Numbered from the stretch's first letter, positions 36,086-43,817 are shown. The stretch is DNA of 47,625 nt from Spirochaetaceae bacterium (GCA_031277165.1 JAISLT010000054.1:1-47625), one strand, 5' to 3'. Made by a program: numbers and translations. The notes: generated from the sequence alone by a model not told the origin.

Positions 36086-36274
36086 TCAGCTCTTGGCCTT
36101 CGGCACAATTACCTGTTTTCCCCGGTAAAAGCCGCATTTGGGACAGGCCCTGTGAAGCAGCACCTTGTTGCCGCAGCCTGAGCAAACCACCAGCACCGGC
36201 GGAGACAGCTTCATATTAACGGACTGCCGGCGGCGGGTCCTTGCTTTTGATGTTTTTGCTCTGGGTACTGCCAT
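36086..36274 (-). CDS. rpmF: Ribosomal protein L32
   Basis: This 62-residue protein has a basic N-terminus (MAVPRAKTSKARTRRRQS) and a zinc ribbon with CSGCG and CPKCG. It is a 50S ribosomal subunit component. GGAGGGAGAGG upstream is a strong ribosome site. It starts the rpmF-acpP-rnc operon behind a long structured leader. Confidence 0.97.
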   Translation of the reverse strand: MAVPRAKTSKARTRRRQSVNMKLSPPVLVVCSGCGNKVLLHRACPKCGFYRGKQVIVPKAKS

Positions 36275-36294
36275 ATAACCTCTCCCTCCGGTCC

Positions 36295-36401
36295 GGCGGA
36301 AACGCCCCGGGGGTATTCCGCCGCTGCCGGCCAGTCAATTAAACCGGCTCGCCGCCGGTTGATGATTAAAGCTGTTCCAAAAGCTAGGTTTTTAGAACAG
36401 C
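36295..36401 (-). promoter_or_regulatory. Three-hairpin leader of the rpmF operon
   Basis: Stems on the leader: 36371-36401 (GCTGTTC-type arms, 31 bases), 36342-36360 (AACCGGC/GCCGGTT, perfect) and 36295-36322 (GGCGGAA/TTCCGCC). The first begins at the predicted transcription start. The 31-base hairpin is a relative of one at 39902-39932 in the nrdR leader. Possible RNA stability or feedback element. Confidence 0.55.
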
Positions 36402-36408
36402 CTTAGTT

Positions 36409-36437
36409 AGTCTAACAAAAACCATGGTTTTTGTCAA
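36409..36437 (-). promoter_or_regulatory. rpmF promoter with a 20-bp palindrome in the spacer
   Basis: Minus strand TTGACA (36432-36437), 17-base spacer, TAGACT (36409-36414). The spacer and part of the -35 form a perfect palindrome with half-site ACAAAAACCA (36415-36434), well placed to be a repressor operator. The repressor is unknown. Confidence 0.6.
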
Positions 36438-36532
36438 TCTGCGGATCGCCGCCCATTCGCAGGGGGAAGCCGGAAAAACCGCCCGCCGGGGTCATTTGAA
36501 AGCCCGGTTTACCCTCCGCCGAACCGTCCCGC

Positions 36533-37015
36533 TCATCCGGGGTTGAATTTTTCCCCCAGGGCCCGGATCACCGGCTCGGGCACCATGGCGGTCACATCCC
36601 CCCCAAAGGAGGCCAATTCCTTTATGGCCGAGGAGCGGATCACGAAGTACTGGGGATCCGTGGTAAAAAAAACGGTCTCGATCCCGGGGTTTAAGGCCCG
36701 GTTCATCAGGGAAAGCTCAAATTCATAGGAAAAATCGCCCCCGCCCCGGATCCCCCGGATTAAAACCGGTATTTTTTTCTCCGCCAGGAAATCCACAATA
36801 AGCCCCGTACAAAGGGTAACGGAAACGTTTTTCCAGGGTTTTATCAGGCCGGCGATCAGTTCCAGCCGTTCCTGGGAGGAAAACAGGTACTTTTTATGGC
36901 GGTTCTCCGCGACGATCACGGTAATTTCATCGAAAATCGACGCGGACCGTTGTATAATGTTCATATGCCCCCAGGTGGGCGGATCAAATGAACCGGGAAA
37001 AGCGGCCTTTACCAT
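36533..37015 (-). CDS. coaD: Phosphopantetheine adenylyltransferase
   Basis: This 160-residue nucleotidyltransferase has GSFDPPTWGHMNII near the N-terminus and RSSAIKELASFGGDV near the end, both typical of CoaD. It makes dephospho-CoA in coenzyme A synthesis. An ATG at 37015 gives the expected length; the open frame continues to 37102 without family support. It lies upstream of the rpmF-acpP-rnc operon on the same strand, but a promoter lies between. Confidence 0.93.
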   Translation of the reverse strand: MVKAAFPGSFDPPTWGHMNIIQRSASIFDEITVIVAENRHKKYLFSSQERLELIAGLIKPWKNVSVTLCTGLIVDFLAEKKIPVLIRGIRGGGDFSYEFELSLMNRALNPGIETVFFTTDPQYFVIRSSAIKELASFGGDVTAMVPEPVIRALGEKFNPG

Positions 37016-37116
37016 AGGCCAAGAATAAACCAGGGGGCGGGGAGATTCAAGCCGTATGAACAGGTATGGACAGAAAATCCGGGGGGAATTTATTAATCCC
37101 AAAATTAAAAGGGAAC

Positions 37117-37145
37117 TTGACGAAAGGGCCCGCCGCGGCTATACT
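37117..37145 (+). promoter_or_regulatory. Promoter of the lipoprotein gene
   Basis: TTGACG (37117-37122), 17 bases, TATACT (37140-37145). The lipoprotein ATG at 37155 is 9 bases later, so the leader would be about three bases. Confidence 0.55.
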
Positions 37146-37154
37146 GGGAAGGGT

Positions 37155-37697
37155 ATGGTTTTTTTTGCGCTTATAGTGTTACTTACTCTCTTTTCCTGCG
37201 GGGGGGATCCCCCGGCAAGGGGGGCGGAGCCTCCTCCCCGGACGGCACAGGCCGGTCCCGGGGCTCCCACCGTCCCGGCGGCGGCGTCAAACCCCGAGCC
37301 GGTCTTTGACCCCTCCAGCATTACCCGGGAAGAGCACGACAGTACCAAGCTGGAGATTCAGCAGCTTATCCAAAGACTGAATAATATTATCCGGGGCCGG
37401 AACTACAACGCGTGGGTGTCCTACCTGGACAACAGCTATCTTGCCACGATCAGCTCTCCCGAGTACCTGGAACAAGTATCCAGGTCCACCGTTTTGGTCC
37501 GGCAGAAGATCGTTCTTAATTCCGCCCAGGATTATTTTAACCATGTGGTGGTTCCCTCCCGGGACAATGACCGGGTTGACGAGATAGAATTTATCTCCCG
37601 GACCAGGGTTAAGGCATATACAATTAATAACGCCGGTAACAGGCTTAGGTTGTACGATCTGGAAAGAACCGGCACCGGGTGGAAGATTATTAATTAA
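37155..37697 (+). CDS. Putative lipoprotein of unknown function
   Basis: Starting at 37155 gives a signal peptide with a lipobox (VLLTLFSC), then a Pro/Ala-rich linker and a globular C-terminal domain (about 85-180) with LIQRLNNIIRGRNYNAWVSY and a final TGTGWKIIN. The C-terminal part resembles small SnoaL/NTF2-like folds only loosely, so no family is claimed. An ATG at 37056 would add 33 residues without a signal peptide start and would contain the predicted promoter, so 37155 is preferred. A HEAT-repeat gene follows 35 bases later. Confidence 0.75.
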   Translation: MVFFALIVLLTLFSCGGDPPARGAEPPPRTAQAGPGAPTVPAAASNPEPVFDPSSITREEHDSTKLEIQQLIQRLNNIIRGRNYNAWVSYLDNSYLATISSPEYLEQVSRSTVLVRQKIVLNSAQDYFNHVVVPSRDNDRVDEIEFISRTRVKAYTINNAGNRLRLYDLERTGTGWKIIN

Positions 37698-37732
37698 CCA
37701 GGCCGTAGATGCCAGACATAAGGAGTAATAAG

Positions 37733-38470
37733 ATGGTAAGCATGAAAAGGATTTTCCTTTTTTTAATGGTCCTCTGTGGGGTTGCCTTTTTTGTAAGCGG
37801 GCAGGAGTCCGGCGAAATTTCCGTGGAAGAGTCGTACCTTCAGGAATCGGTTGAAAATATGATCATCCGGGAGCAAAGCCGGGCGGAAAGCCGGGAAATG
37901 AAGATGATCGCCCTGGAATACATCGGCGACGCCATAAGCCGGGGGAACACCGGGGAAGAGGTCCGTCAGGCCCTGGAGTACATGGGCCTTGAGGGTACCC
38001 TTAACCGGGGCCTGGAAAACGGCCGGCTGGTTAACAGCTACCCCGATGTCCGGCGGGAAACCGCCAAATATCTGGGACAGATGGGTACCCCCGAGGCAAA
38101 AGACACCCTTTTAAAGATCATCTATTACGATAATGAGCCCATGGTACTGCAAGAGGCGGTAAAGTCTTTGGCCGATATAGGAAACGACGACAATGGCCGG
38201 ACGATAAGCACCATTGCCTGGATACTCCAAAAATTTGACAATACAAACCCCGACAACCTTCTTGCCCTTTCGGCGATTGAGGCCTTTGAAAAACTGGGGG
38301 AAACCGGCGGCGGCTTAAGGGATCCCAACGCCATCCAGATGCTTATCCGCATCGCCGAGGGTCCCTATATACGGCCGGTCCAGGACAGGGCAAAACAGGC
38401 GCTGGTAAACATCAGAAAATCCCAGGCCCAAGCCCAGCGGGAGCAGCAAGAACGGGATCGGCGGGAATAG
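37733..38470 (+). CDS. Secreted HEAT-repeat protein
   Basis: This 245-residue protein begins with a signal peptide (MKRIFLFLMVLCGVAFFVSG) just after a short lead, with AAGGAG 7 bases before the ATG at 37733. The body is made of HEAT-like helical repeats (YLGQMGTPEAKDTLLKIIYY, then AVKSLADIGND). The end is Gln/Arg-rich. HEAT repeats usually bind other proteins; the location is periplasmic or outer face. It probably forms an operon with the lipoprotein upstream. Confidence 0.8.
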   Translation: MVSMKRIFLFLMVLCGVAFFVSGQESGEISVEESYLQESVENMIIREQSRAESREMKMIALEYIGDAISRGNTGEEVRQALEYMGLEGTLNRGLENGRLVNSYPDVRRETAKYLGQMGTPEAKDTLLKIIYYDNEPMVLQEAVKSLADIGNDDNGRTISTIAWILQKFDNTNPDNLLALSAIEAFEKLGETGGGLRDPNAIQMLIRIAEGPYIRPVQDRAKQALVNIRKSQAQAQREQQERDRRE

Positions 38471-38535
38471 CCGGCTAACACGGCGGTTGCTTTCCGGCGC
38501 CTTTTAAGGCATTGCGGCGGCGGCCTTGGCGGGCC

Positions 38536-39657
38536 CTATACCATCTCTTGAATCAACGAAAGGGTCCTTTGGCTGCACCCGTCCCAGGAAAAGTTTTTTG
38601 CCCGGTCCAGGCCCTTTTGACGGAGTTCCCTGGCCAGTTCCCGGTCCGTAAGGTTTACCATCCGGTCCGCCATATCCTCCGCATCGGCGGGATCAAAGTA
38701 CAGGGCGGCGTGTCCCGCCGCTTCCGGCAGGGATGCGGCCCGGGCGCAGGCCACGGGGACGCCGCTGGCCATAGCCTCCAGAATTCCCAGGCCAAAGCCC
38801 TCATACATAGAAGGAAATACCACAAAGTCGGCGCCGGCATACAGTTCCGGCAGGCTGGAGGCAGGGAAATGGCCGGTAAAAAAAATATCGTTCCGGTAGG
38901 GGGATGCGGCGGCGGCGGCCTTAACCCGTTCCGCCCTAAAGCTGTCCGCTCCGGCCAGCACCAGCCGGTGGGGATAACGGGTCCGCTCCTTAAAGATCCC
39001 AAAGGCCTCTATAAGCTTTATATGATTTTTTACCGGATGATCTATCCTGGACACGTACAGTACATAGGGCCGCCGGAAGCTAAAGGGCTGGATCAACACC
39101 AGGCTTTCTTCGTTCCTCGGTCTGGGATAAAACACCCCGTGATCAACCCCGTTGGGTATCACGGTAATTTTTGATTCCTTGACATTCACCAGATCCATCA
39201 GCTCTTTCTTAACAAATTCGCTTACGGCAATAAGCCGATCCACATGGCGAAGGGCATCGGGAAGGATCATCCGGACAAGTCCCAGGGATTCCCTGGTTTT
39301 TCTGGTTCCCCAATAGCCGGCCATGTCGTGGACCGTCCCAACCGAAAAACAGGGCGATTTAGGGGGAAGCCGCCGGTGGGCGGCGGGAAAAAAGCAAACC
39401 TGGTAACCCCGAAGCTTAACAAAATCCGGAAACCGGAGCAGATGCCACAGGGTATTGGCGGTTCTGCCGTTAAACCGGCACCGGGATAGATATTCACAGT
39501 GGGGAGCCGCTTCGGTATACACAAACCGGTCAAAATCCCAGCCAAAAAGTTCAAACTGTTCCCCCGAGGGGGGGATGCGCCGAAGAAGCTGCATTAAATA
39601 AACACCTATGCCGGACCGGCCCCCGGTGGAGGCAAAGGTGTCTATCCCTATTTTCAT
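38536..39657 (-). CDS. GT4-type glycosyltransferase
   Basis: This 373-residue protein has a GT-B fold. The nucleotide-sugar site includes VIPNGVDHGVF, YVSRIDHPVKN and EGFGLGILEA (catalytic Glu286 and Glu294). It belongs to glycosyltransferase family 4, which transfers sugars from nucleotide donors. The acceptor is unknown, with cell-envelope glycan or glycolipid likely. A TATACT box lies 6 bases before the ATG, so it seems to have its own leaderless transcript. Confidence 0.88.
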   Translation of the reverse strand: MKIGIDTFASTGGRSGIGVYLMQLLRRIPPSGEQFELFGWDFDRFVYTEAAPHCEYLSRCRFNGRTANTLWHLLRFPDFVKLRGYQVCFFPAAHRRLPPKSPCFSVGTVHDMAGYWGTRKTRESLGLVRMILPDALRHVDRLIAVSEFVKKELMDLVNVKESKITVIPNGVDHGVFYPRPRNEESLVLIQPFSFRRPYVLYVSRIDHPVKNHIKLIEAFGIFKERTRYPHRLVLAGADSFRAERVKAAAAASPYRNDIFFTGHFPASSLPELYAGADFVVFPSMYEGFGLGILEAMASGVPVACARAASLPEAAGHAALYFDPADAEDMADRMVNLTDRELARELRQKGLDRAKNFSWDGCSQRTLSLIQEMV

Positions 39658-39663
39658 GGCAGC

Positions 39664-39669
39664 AGTATA
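39664..39669 (-). promoter_or_regulatory. -10 box of the glycosyltransferase gene
   Basis: Minus strand TATACT, preceded by TGA (an extended -10), lies 6 bases before the ATG. The -35 is weak. Confidence 0.5.
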
Positions 39670-39783
39670 TCAGAATTCCAGGGCCTGGAAAAGGGCGAAG
39701 GGTGTTTTTTTCCCGAACCGGGCATTTTCTTGCGGAGACCGCAAAAAAAACAGGGTTTTTTTGAAAATTTACCGATAAAGTAC

Positions 39784-39812
39784 TTGAAACACAAGGTATA
39801 GCGTAGTAGAAT
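39784..39812 (+). promoter_or_regulatory. nrdR promoter
   Basis: TTGAAA (39784-39789), 17 bases, TAGAAT (39807-39812). Transcription should start near 39819, giving a leader of about 130 bases. Confidence 0.7.
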
Positions 39813-39847
39813 CAAAAAAACGCCGAAACCTACACTATATATATGGC
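39789..39847 (+). promoter_or_regulatory. Two NrdR-box-like sites
   Basis: Site 1 (39789-39804, ACACAAGGTATAGCGT) lies between the -35 and -10. Site 2 (39832-39847, ACACTATATATATGGC) lies just after the start of transcription. Both resemble the NrdR consensus (ACACWATATATWGTGT). Their starts are 43 bases apart, about four DNA turns; known pairs are usually about three turns apart. The layout fits repression by NrdR of its own operon. Confidence 0.6.
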
Positions 39848-39853
39848 GCTATA

Positions 39854-39940
39854 ACCGGGGGCTCCCAACAGTAAGCCCCGGTATATATGAAATTCACCGT
39901 TGCTGCTCCAAAAAATGAAGTTTAGGAGCAGCTTCATATA
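39854..39940 (+). promoter_or_regulatory. Two-hairpin leader before nrdR
   Basis: Hairpin a: ACCGGGG/CCCCGGT (39854-39882). Hairpin b: TATATGAA/TTCATATA (39884-39891 with 39933-39940), enclosing GCTGCTCC/GGAGCAGC (39902-39932). The ribosome site AGAGGA directly follows hairpin b. The inner 31-base stem is related to the rpmF leader hairpin. Could regulate translation or be a mobile repeat. Confidence 0.55.
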
Positions 39941-39950
39941 AGAGGAAAAA

Positions 39951-40433
39951 GTGCGCTGCCCCCATTGCGGTAACTTTGACGACAAGGTGATAGAGTCCCG
40001 GACCCTGGCAAACGGCGAAGCAATCCGCCGCCGCCGGGAATGTAACGGCTGCGGGTACCGTTTTACCAGCTATGAGCGGATCGAGGACAAGCAGTTCATG
40101 GTGGTAAAACGGGACGGCAGACGGGAACCCTTTGACAGGCACAAGCTTGAGAAGGGAGTCCAGCGGGCCCTGGAAAAACGGCCCTTTTCTTCTATGCAGA
40201 TTGAAGAACTGGTTAATGACATCGAGGATCAGGCGGCGATTTTAGGCCGGGCAAACCACGAAATTGCCTCCCATGCCCTGGGAGACCTGGTCCTTGAGCG
40301 AATCGGCGGCCTGGACAAGGTGGCCTATATCCGGTTTGCTTCGGTATACCGGCACTTTGAAAACTTAGACGAATTTTTGGAAGAAATTCATAAGCTGGGA
40401 GCCCCCAAGGGGGATTCCGCGGAGGAACCATGA
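39951..40433 (+). CDS. nrdR: Transcriptional repressor NrdR
   Basis: This 160-residue protein has a zinc ribbon (CPHCGNFDDKVIESR, then CNGCGYRFTSYE) and an ATP-cone (VVKRDGRREPFDRHKLEKGV). NrdR represses ribonucleotide reductase genes when bound to (d)ATP. It starts with GTG at 39951, with AGAGGA upstream, and overlaps nrdD by 4 bases. NrdR-like boxes in its own promoter suggest autoregulation. Confidence 0.96.
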   Translation: MRCPHCGNFDDKVIESRTLANGEAIRRRRECNGCGYRFTSYERIEDKQFMVVKRDGRREPFDRHKLEKGVQRALEKRPFSSMQIEELVNDIEDQAAILGRANHEIASHALGDLVLERIGGLDKVAYIRFASVYRHFENLDEFLEEIHKLGAPKGDSAEEP

Positions 40434-42472
40434 TACGCAGCGTTGTAAAACGTTCCGGGGAAGTTGAACCCTATAATCGCCGGAAAATTCTCGATGCCAT
40501 TGCCAAGGCCTTTGCCGCGGTGAACGCCGGCGCGGCGGATGAAAAAAAATTCGAGGACCTTACTTCCAGGGTGGAAGATCTAATCCTTGCCATGATGCGG
40601 GACCGGCACCCTAATTCGATCCCGGCGATTGAAGAAATACAGGACATGGTTGAAACCGCCCTTATCGAGGGCCGGGAAACCGCCGTGGCCAAGGCCTATA
40701 TTCTGTACCGGGCCCGGCACGAAGCCCTGCGGGACGCCAGGGCCCTGATGCTGGATATTGACGCCACCATGGACGGTTATTTAAAGCAGTCCGATTGGCG
40801 GGTTAATGAAAACGCCAATGTAAATTATTCCCTGGGGGGATTGATCCTCCACAATTCGGGCAGCATCACCGCCAATTACTGGCTAAAAAATATTTATCCG
40901 CCGGAAATTGCCGCCGCCCACCGGAATGCGGACTTTCATATCCACGACCTTTCTATGTTTTCCGGGTACTGTGCCGGCTGGTCCCTGCGGCAGCTTATCG
41001 CCGAAGGACTGGGGGGGGTGCCGGATAAAATTTCCAGCAAGCCCGCCAAACATCTTTCCACGCTGATGCAGCAGGCGGTGAATTTTTTAGGCTGCCTCCA
41101 GAACGAATGGGCCGGCGCCCAGGCTTTTTCTTCCTTCGATACCTACATTGCCCCCTTTGTCAAGGCCGGTTCCCTGTCGGACAAGGAAATTAAACAGTGC
41201 CTTCAAAGTTTTATCTTTGGGGTCAACACCCCAAGCCGCTGGGGATGCCAGGCGCCGTTTACCAACATCACCCTGGACTGGACATGCCCCGAAGACCTGC
41301 GGGATAAGAGGGCCGTGGTGGCCGGGGCGGAAGTGGATTTTACCTACGGAGACTGCAAAGAAGAGATGGACCGGGTAAACCGTATTTTTATTGAGTTGAT
41401 GCTGGAGGGGGACGCCGCGGGCCGGGGTTTCCAGTACCCCATCCCCACCTACAACATTACCGCGGACTTTGACTGGGAAAGCGATAATACCCGGCTTCTT
41501 TTTGAAATGACCGGCCGCTACGGTACCCCCTATTTTCAAAATTTTGTCAACTCGGACCTCAATCCCGGGGATGTCCGCTCCATGTGCTGCCGGCTTCAAC
41601 TGGACAAGCGGGAACTCCGCAAACGGGGGGGCGGCCTTTTTGGGTCCGATGAACTTACCGGCTCCATCGGGGTGGTAACCATTAATCTTCCCCGAATTGG
41701 ATACCTGGCAAAAAACAGGGACGATTTCTTTTGCAGGCTGGAAAATTTAATGGTCCTGGCAAAGGAAAGCCTAAAGATCAAGCGGAAGGTGGTAGCCAGG
41801 CTGCTTGCGGCGGGGCTGTTCCCCTATACCGGGCGTTACCTGCGGACCCTGGATAATCACTTTAATACCATAGGCCTCGTGGGAATGAACGAATGTATCC
41901 TTAATTTTCTGGGCCGTACTATTACCATCGCCGAACCGGCGGGAAAAGATTTTGCCCTTCTGGTGCTGGACTTTATGCGCCGGAAACTTTCGGACTTTCA
42001 GGAAGAAACGGGGGAACTCTTTAACCTGGAAGCGACCCCCGCGGAATCCACCAGTTACCGCCTGGCAAAACACGATAAACAGCGCTACCCCAATATTATC
42101 AGTTCGGGGACCACCGAACCCTACTATACCAACTCTACCCAGCTTCCGGTGATGGAAACCGACGACATCTTCGACGCCCTGGATCTACAGGAGGCGCTCC
42201 AAACCGCCTATACCGGGGGAACGGTCTTTCATGCCTTTGTGGGGGAAGCCATAGAGGACTGGCGGGTCTGCCGGGATCTGGTTAAAGCCATGGCCTTTAA
42301 TTACCGGATCCCCTACTTTACTATTTCGCCGACCTTTTCGGTCTGCCCCGTTCACGGCTACCTGCGGGGCGAACAGTTCTTTTGCCCCCATTGCAAAGCG
42401 GAAGAGGAGGCGCGGCTTCGCCGGAAGATTAGCGCCCTGGAGGAAGAACGGGAGGCGGCTTTGGCGGTCTAG
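40430..42472 (+). CDS. nrdD: Class III anaerobic ribonucleotide reductase, catalytic part without glycyl domain
   Basis: This 680-residue protein has an ATP-cone (1-90), the catalytic barrel (including SMCCRLQ at 384-390, GMNECILNFLG at 485-495) and a zinc site CPVHGYL...CPHC (C639, H642, C652, C655). It reduces ribonucleoside triphosphates without oxygen. Unlike standard NrdD, it stops 25 residues after the zinc site, in a charged helix (EEEARLRRKISALEEEREAA), and has no RVxGY-type glycyl radical motif. That motif is in the next gene, so the enzyme appears split. The stop lies in the head of a repeat (42469-42487). Confidence 0.93.
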   Translation: MIRSVVKRSGEVEPYNRRKILDAIAKAFAAVNAGAADEKKFEDLTSRVEDLILAMMRDRHPNSIPAIEEIQDMVETALIEGRETAVAKAYILYRARHEALRDARALMLDIDATMDGYLKQSDWRVNENANVNYSLGGLILHNSGSITANYWLKNIYPPEIAAAHRNADFHIHDLSMFSGYCAGWSLRQLIAEGLGGVPDKISSKPAKHLSTLMQQAVNFLGCLQNEWAGAQAFSSFDTYIAPFVKAGSLSDKEIKQCLQSFIFGVNTPSRWGCQAPFTNITLDWTCPEDLRDKRAVVAGAEVDFTYGDCKEEMDRVNRIFIELMLEGDAAGRGFQYPIPTYNITADFDWESDNTRLLFEMTGRYGTPYFQNFVNSDLNPGDVRSMCCRLQLDKRELRKRGGGLFGSDELTGSIGVVTINLPRIGYLAKNRDDFFCRLENLMVLAKESLKIKRKVVARLLAAGLFPYTGRYLRTLDNHFNTIGLVGMNECILNFLGRTITIAEPAGKDFALLVLDFMRRKLSDFQEETGELFNLEATPAESTSYRLAKHDKQRYPNIISSGTTEPYYTNSTQLPVMETDDIFDALDLQEALQTAYTGGTVFHAFVGEAIEDWRVCRDLVKAMAFNYRIPYFTISPTFSVCPVHGYLRGEQFFCPHCKAEEEARLRRKISALEEEREAALAV

Positions 42473-42487
42473 GATCCTGTCGCACTT
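42469..42487 (+). repeat. Repeat head, copy E, at the nrdD stop codon
   Basis: CTAGGATCCTGTCGCACTT matches the head of copy A (33715-33733) at 18 of 19 positions. Its TAG is the nrdD stop codon. Confidence 0.7.
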
Positions 42488-42502
42488 GTAAGAAGGATAA
42501 CC

Positions 42503-42571
42503 GTGGGTCTATTACATGTTTTAGTTGGTGTTACCAATAGTAAGCGCCCCCAAGGGCGGGTAGAGACCCAC
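42503..42571 (+). ncRNA. Predicted three-way-junction RNA between nrdD and the glycyl-radical gene
   Basis: Outer stem GTGGGTCT/AGACCCAC (42503-42510 with 42564-42571, 8 bp, perfect). Inside are two hairpins: TTGGT/ACCAA (42525-42537) and CGCCC/GGGCG (42545-42558). It resembles a small riboswitch or a protein-binding leader in size, but matches no class I know. The ribosome site of the next gene starts about 23 bases later. Confidence 0.5.
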
Positions 42572-42605
42572 TGTGAATAGATTTTATGTAAATAAGGAGT
42601 GTTAT

Positions 42606-43148
42606 ATGAGGAACCTTGAGCTTATCGAAAGTGAACTTGCCGCGGCCAGGGAGGCCCTTGCCACTGTCAAGGGAACGCCCGCGGAGGTGTACAGCCGGAT
42701 TGTGGGATATTACCGGTCTGTACGAAATTGGAACAAGGGGAAGCGGGAAGAATACGGAGAACGGGTGATGTTTAAGCCGGATTCTTCCCTGCTGGTTTCC
42801 TGCATGCCCCAGGGAGGGGGAAGGACGGAACGGGCGGCAACGGGGAATTCCCCGTCCGAATTGCCCGCCGAAGCCGGACATGCCGGGGAAAACCGAATGC
42901 TTCTCTTTGTCCGGCCCGCCTGCCCTGCCTGCCCCTCCGCCAAAGCGGCGGCGGGGCAGTTGGGGATTCCCCTGGAACTGTATGACGCCGATACCGACGA
43001 AGGGTTGGCGGAGGCGGCGCGGAGGAACGTCCTGTCCACCCCCACGGCGATTCTGCTTTCCCCCACCGGGGAGGAATTGGGCCGGGCCCGCAATGCCGAA
43101 ACCATTGCCCAACTGTCCGCCGCCGTGCCGCAGCCGGTGGCGGTATAG
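42606..43148 (+). CDS. Glycyl-radical domain fused to a CPAC redoxin
   Basis: This 180-residue protein starts at the ATG 42606 (AAGGAG 6 bases upstream). Residues 1-20 form a charged helix. Residues 24-56 (TPAEVYSRIVGYYRSVRNWN and after) match the C-terminal glycyl radical segment of NrdD; Gly34 is the predicted radical site. A Gly/Pro linker follows, then a thioredoxin/glutaredoxin-like domain with CPAC (106-109) and the cis-Pro TPTAILL (145-151). It supplies the radical subunit missing from NrdD, and the redoxin domain probably supplies electrons. The helices at its N-terminus and at the NrdD C-terminus may hold the two together (inference). Confidence 0.85.
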   Translation: MRNLELIESELAAAREALATVKGTPAEVYSRIVGYYRSVRNWNKGKREEYGERVMFKPDSSLLVSCMPQGGGRTERAATGNSPSELPAEAGHAGENRMLLFVRPACPACPSAKAAAGQLGIPLELYDADTDEGLAEAARRNVLSTPTAILLSPTGEELGRARNAETIAQLSAAVPQPVAV

Positions 43149-43817
43149 TTGACCGCCGGGGTCGTCCTCCGCAAGACCAGTCTTATCGACTATCCCGGTC
43201 TTGTTTCGGCGGTGATATTTTTCCCCGGCTGCAACCTCCGCTGTCCTTGGTGTCACAACGGGGAACTGGTTACCGGCACGGCCCCAATCGCCGGTTCCAT
43301 CCCCCTGGAAGAAGCCCTGGGGCGCCTTGAAAAGCGCCGCAGGGTTCTGGGGGGACTTGTTTTATCCGGCGGCGAACCCACCCTGGTTCCGGAACTTCCG
43401 GAACTGGTGGGCCGGATAAAGCTTCTGGGGTTTAAGGTAAAACTCGATACCAACGGCATGCTGCCGGAACTGCTGGAGAAGCTCCTTTCATCGGAAAAAA
43501 CACGGCCCCACTACATCGCCATGGATCTAAAGATAGCCCCGGAGCGGTACGGCCAGTTGAATCCCCAAACCAGGGGGGCGGCGGAACGTCCGGGGGATAG
43601 GGGGGAGACGCAGGATGCCGGCGAGCGCCTTAGACGCAGCGCCGCATTGATCCGCCGTTCCGGGCTTGACCACGAATTCCGCAGCCTTAGGCTGCCGGCA
43701 CCCTATTTCGGCAAGGAGGATCTGGCGGCGCTGGCGCCCCTGGCAGGATCGAGCCCCTGGCATATACGGCCCTTTGTTCCGGGGAACTGCCTGGATCCCC
43801 GGTGGAACGGTGAATGA
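43149..43817 (+). CDS. nrdG: Anaerobic ribonucleotide reductase activase (radical SAM)
   Basis: This 222-residue radical SAM enzyme has GCNLRCPWCHNGELV (Cys28, Cys32, Cys35) and GLVLSGGEPTLV. It uses SAM to make the glycyl radical, here predicted on the separate protein just upstream. It begins with TTG on the base after the upstream stop. The variable loop at 130-155 is Gly/Arg-rich. Confidence 0.93.
   Translation: MTAGVVLRKTSLIDYPGLVSAVIFFPGCNLRCPWCHNGELVTGTAPIAGSIPLEEALGRLEKRRRVLGGLVLSGGEPTLVPELPELVGRIKLLGFKVKLDTNGMLPELLEKLLSSEKTRPHYIAMDLKIAPERYGQLNPQTRGAAERPGDRGETQDAGERLRRSAALIRRSGLDHEFRSLRLPAPYFGKEDLAALAPLAGSSPWHIRPFVPGNCLDPRWNGE

Noticed and set aside
36409-36437. FapR operator in the rpmF promoter
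   Set aside because: The palindrome does not match the FapR consensus half-sites. Only an unspecified operator can be claimed.
42503-42571. Known purine or other riboswitch
   Set aside because: Size and three-way junction are similar to purine riboswitches, but the conserved loops and junction bases of that class are not present.
42473-42605. Group I intron or intein in nrdD
   Set aside because: The gap is only 134 bases, with no intron core or homing nuclease, and the downstream gene has its own ribosome site and start.
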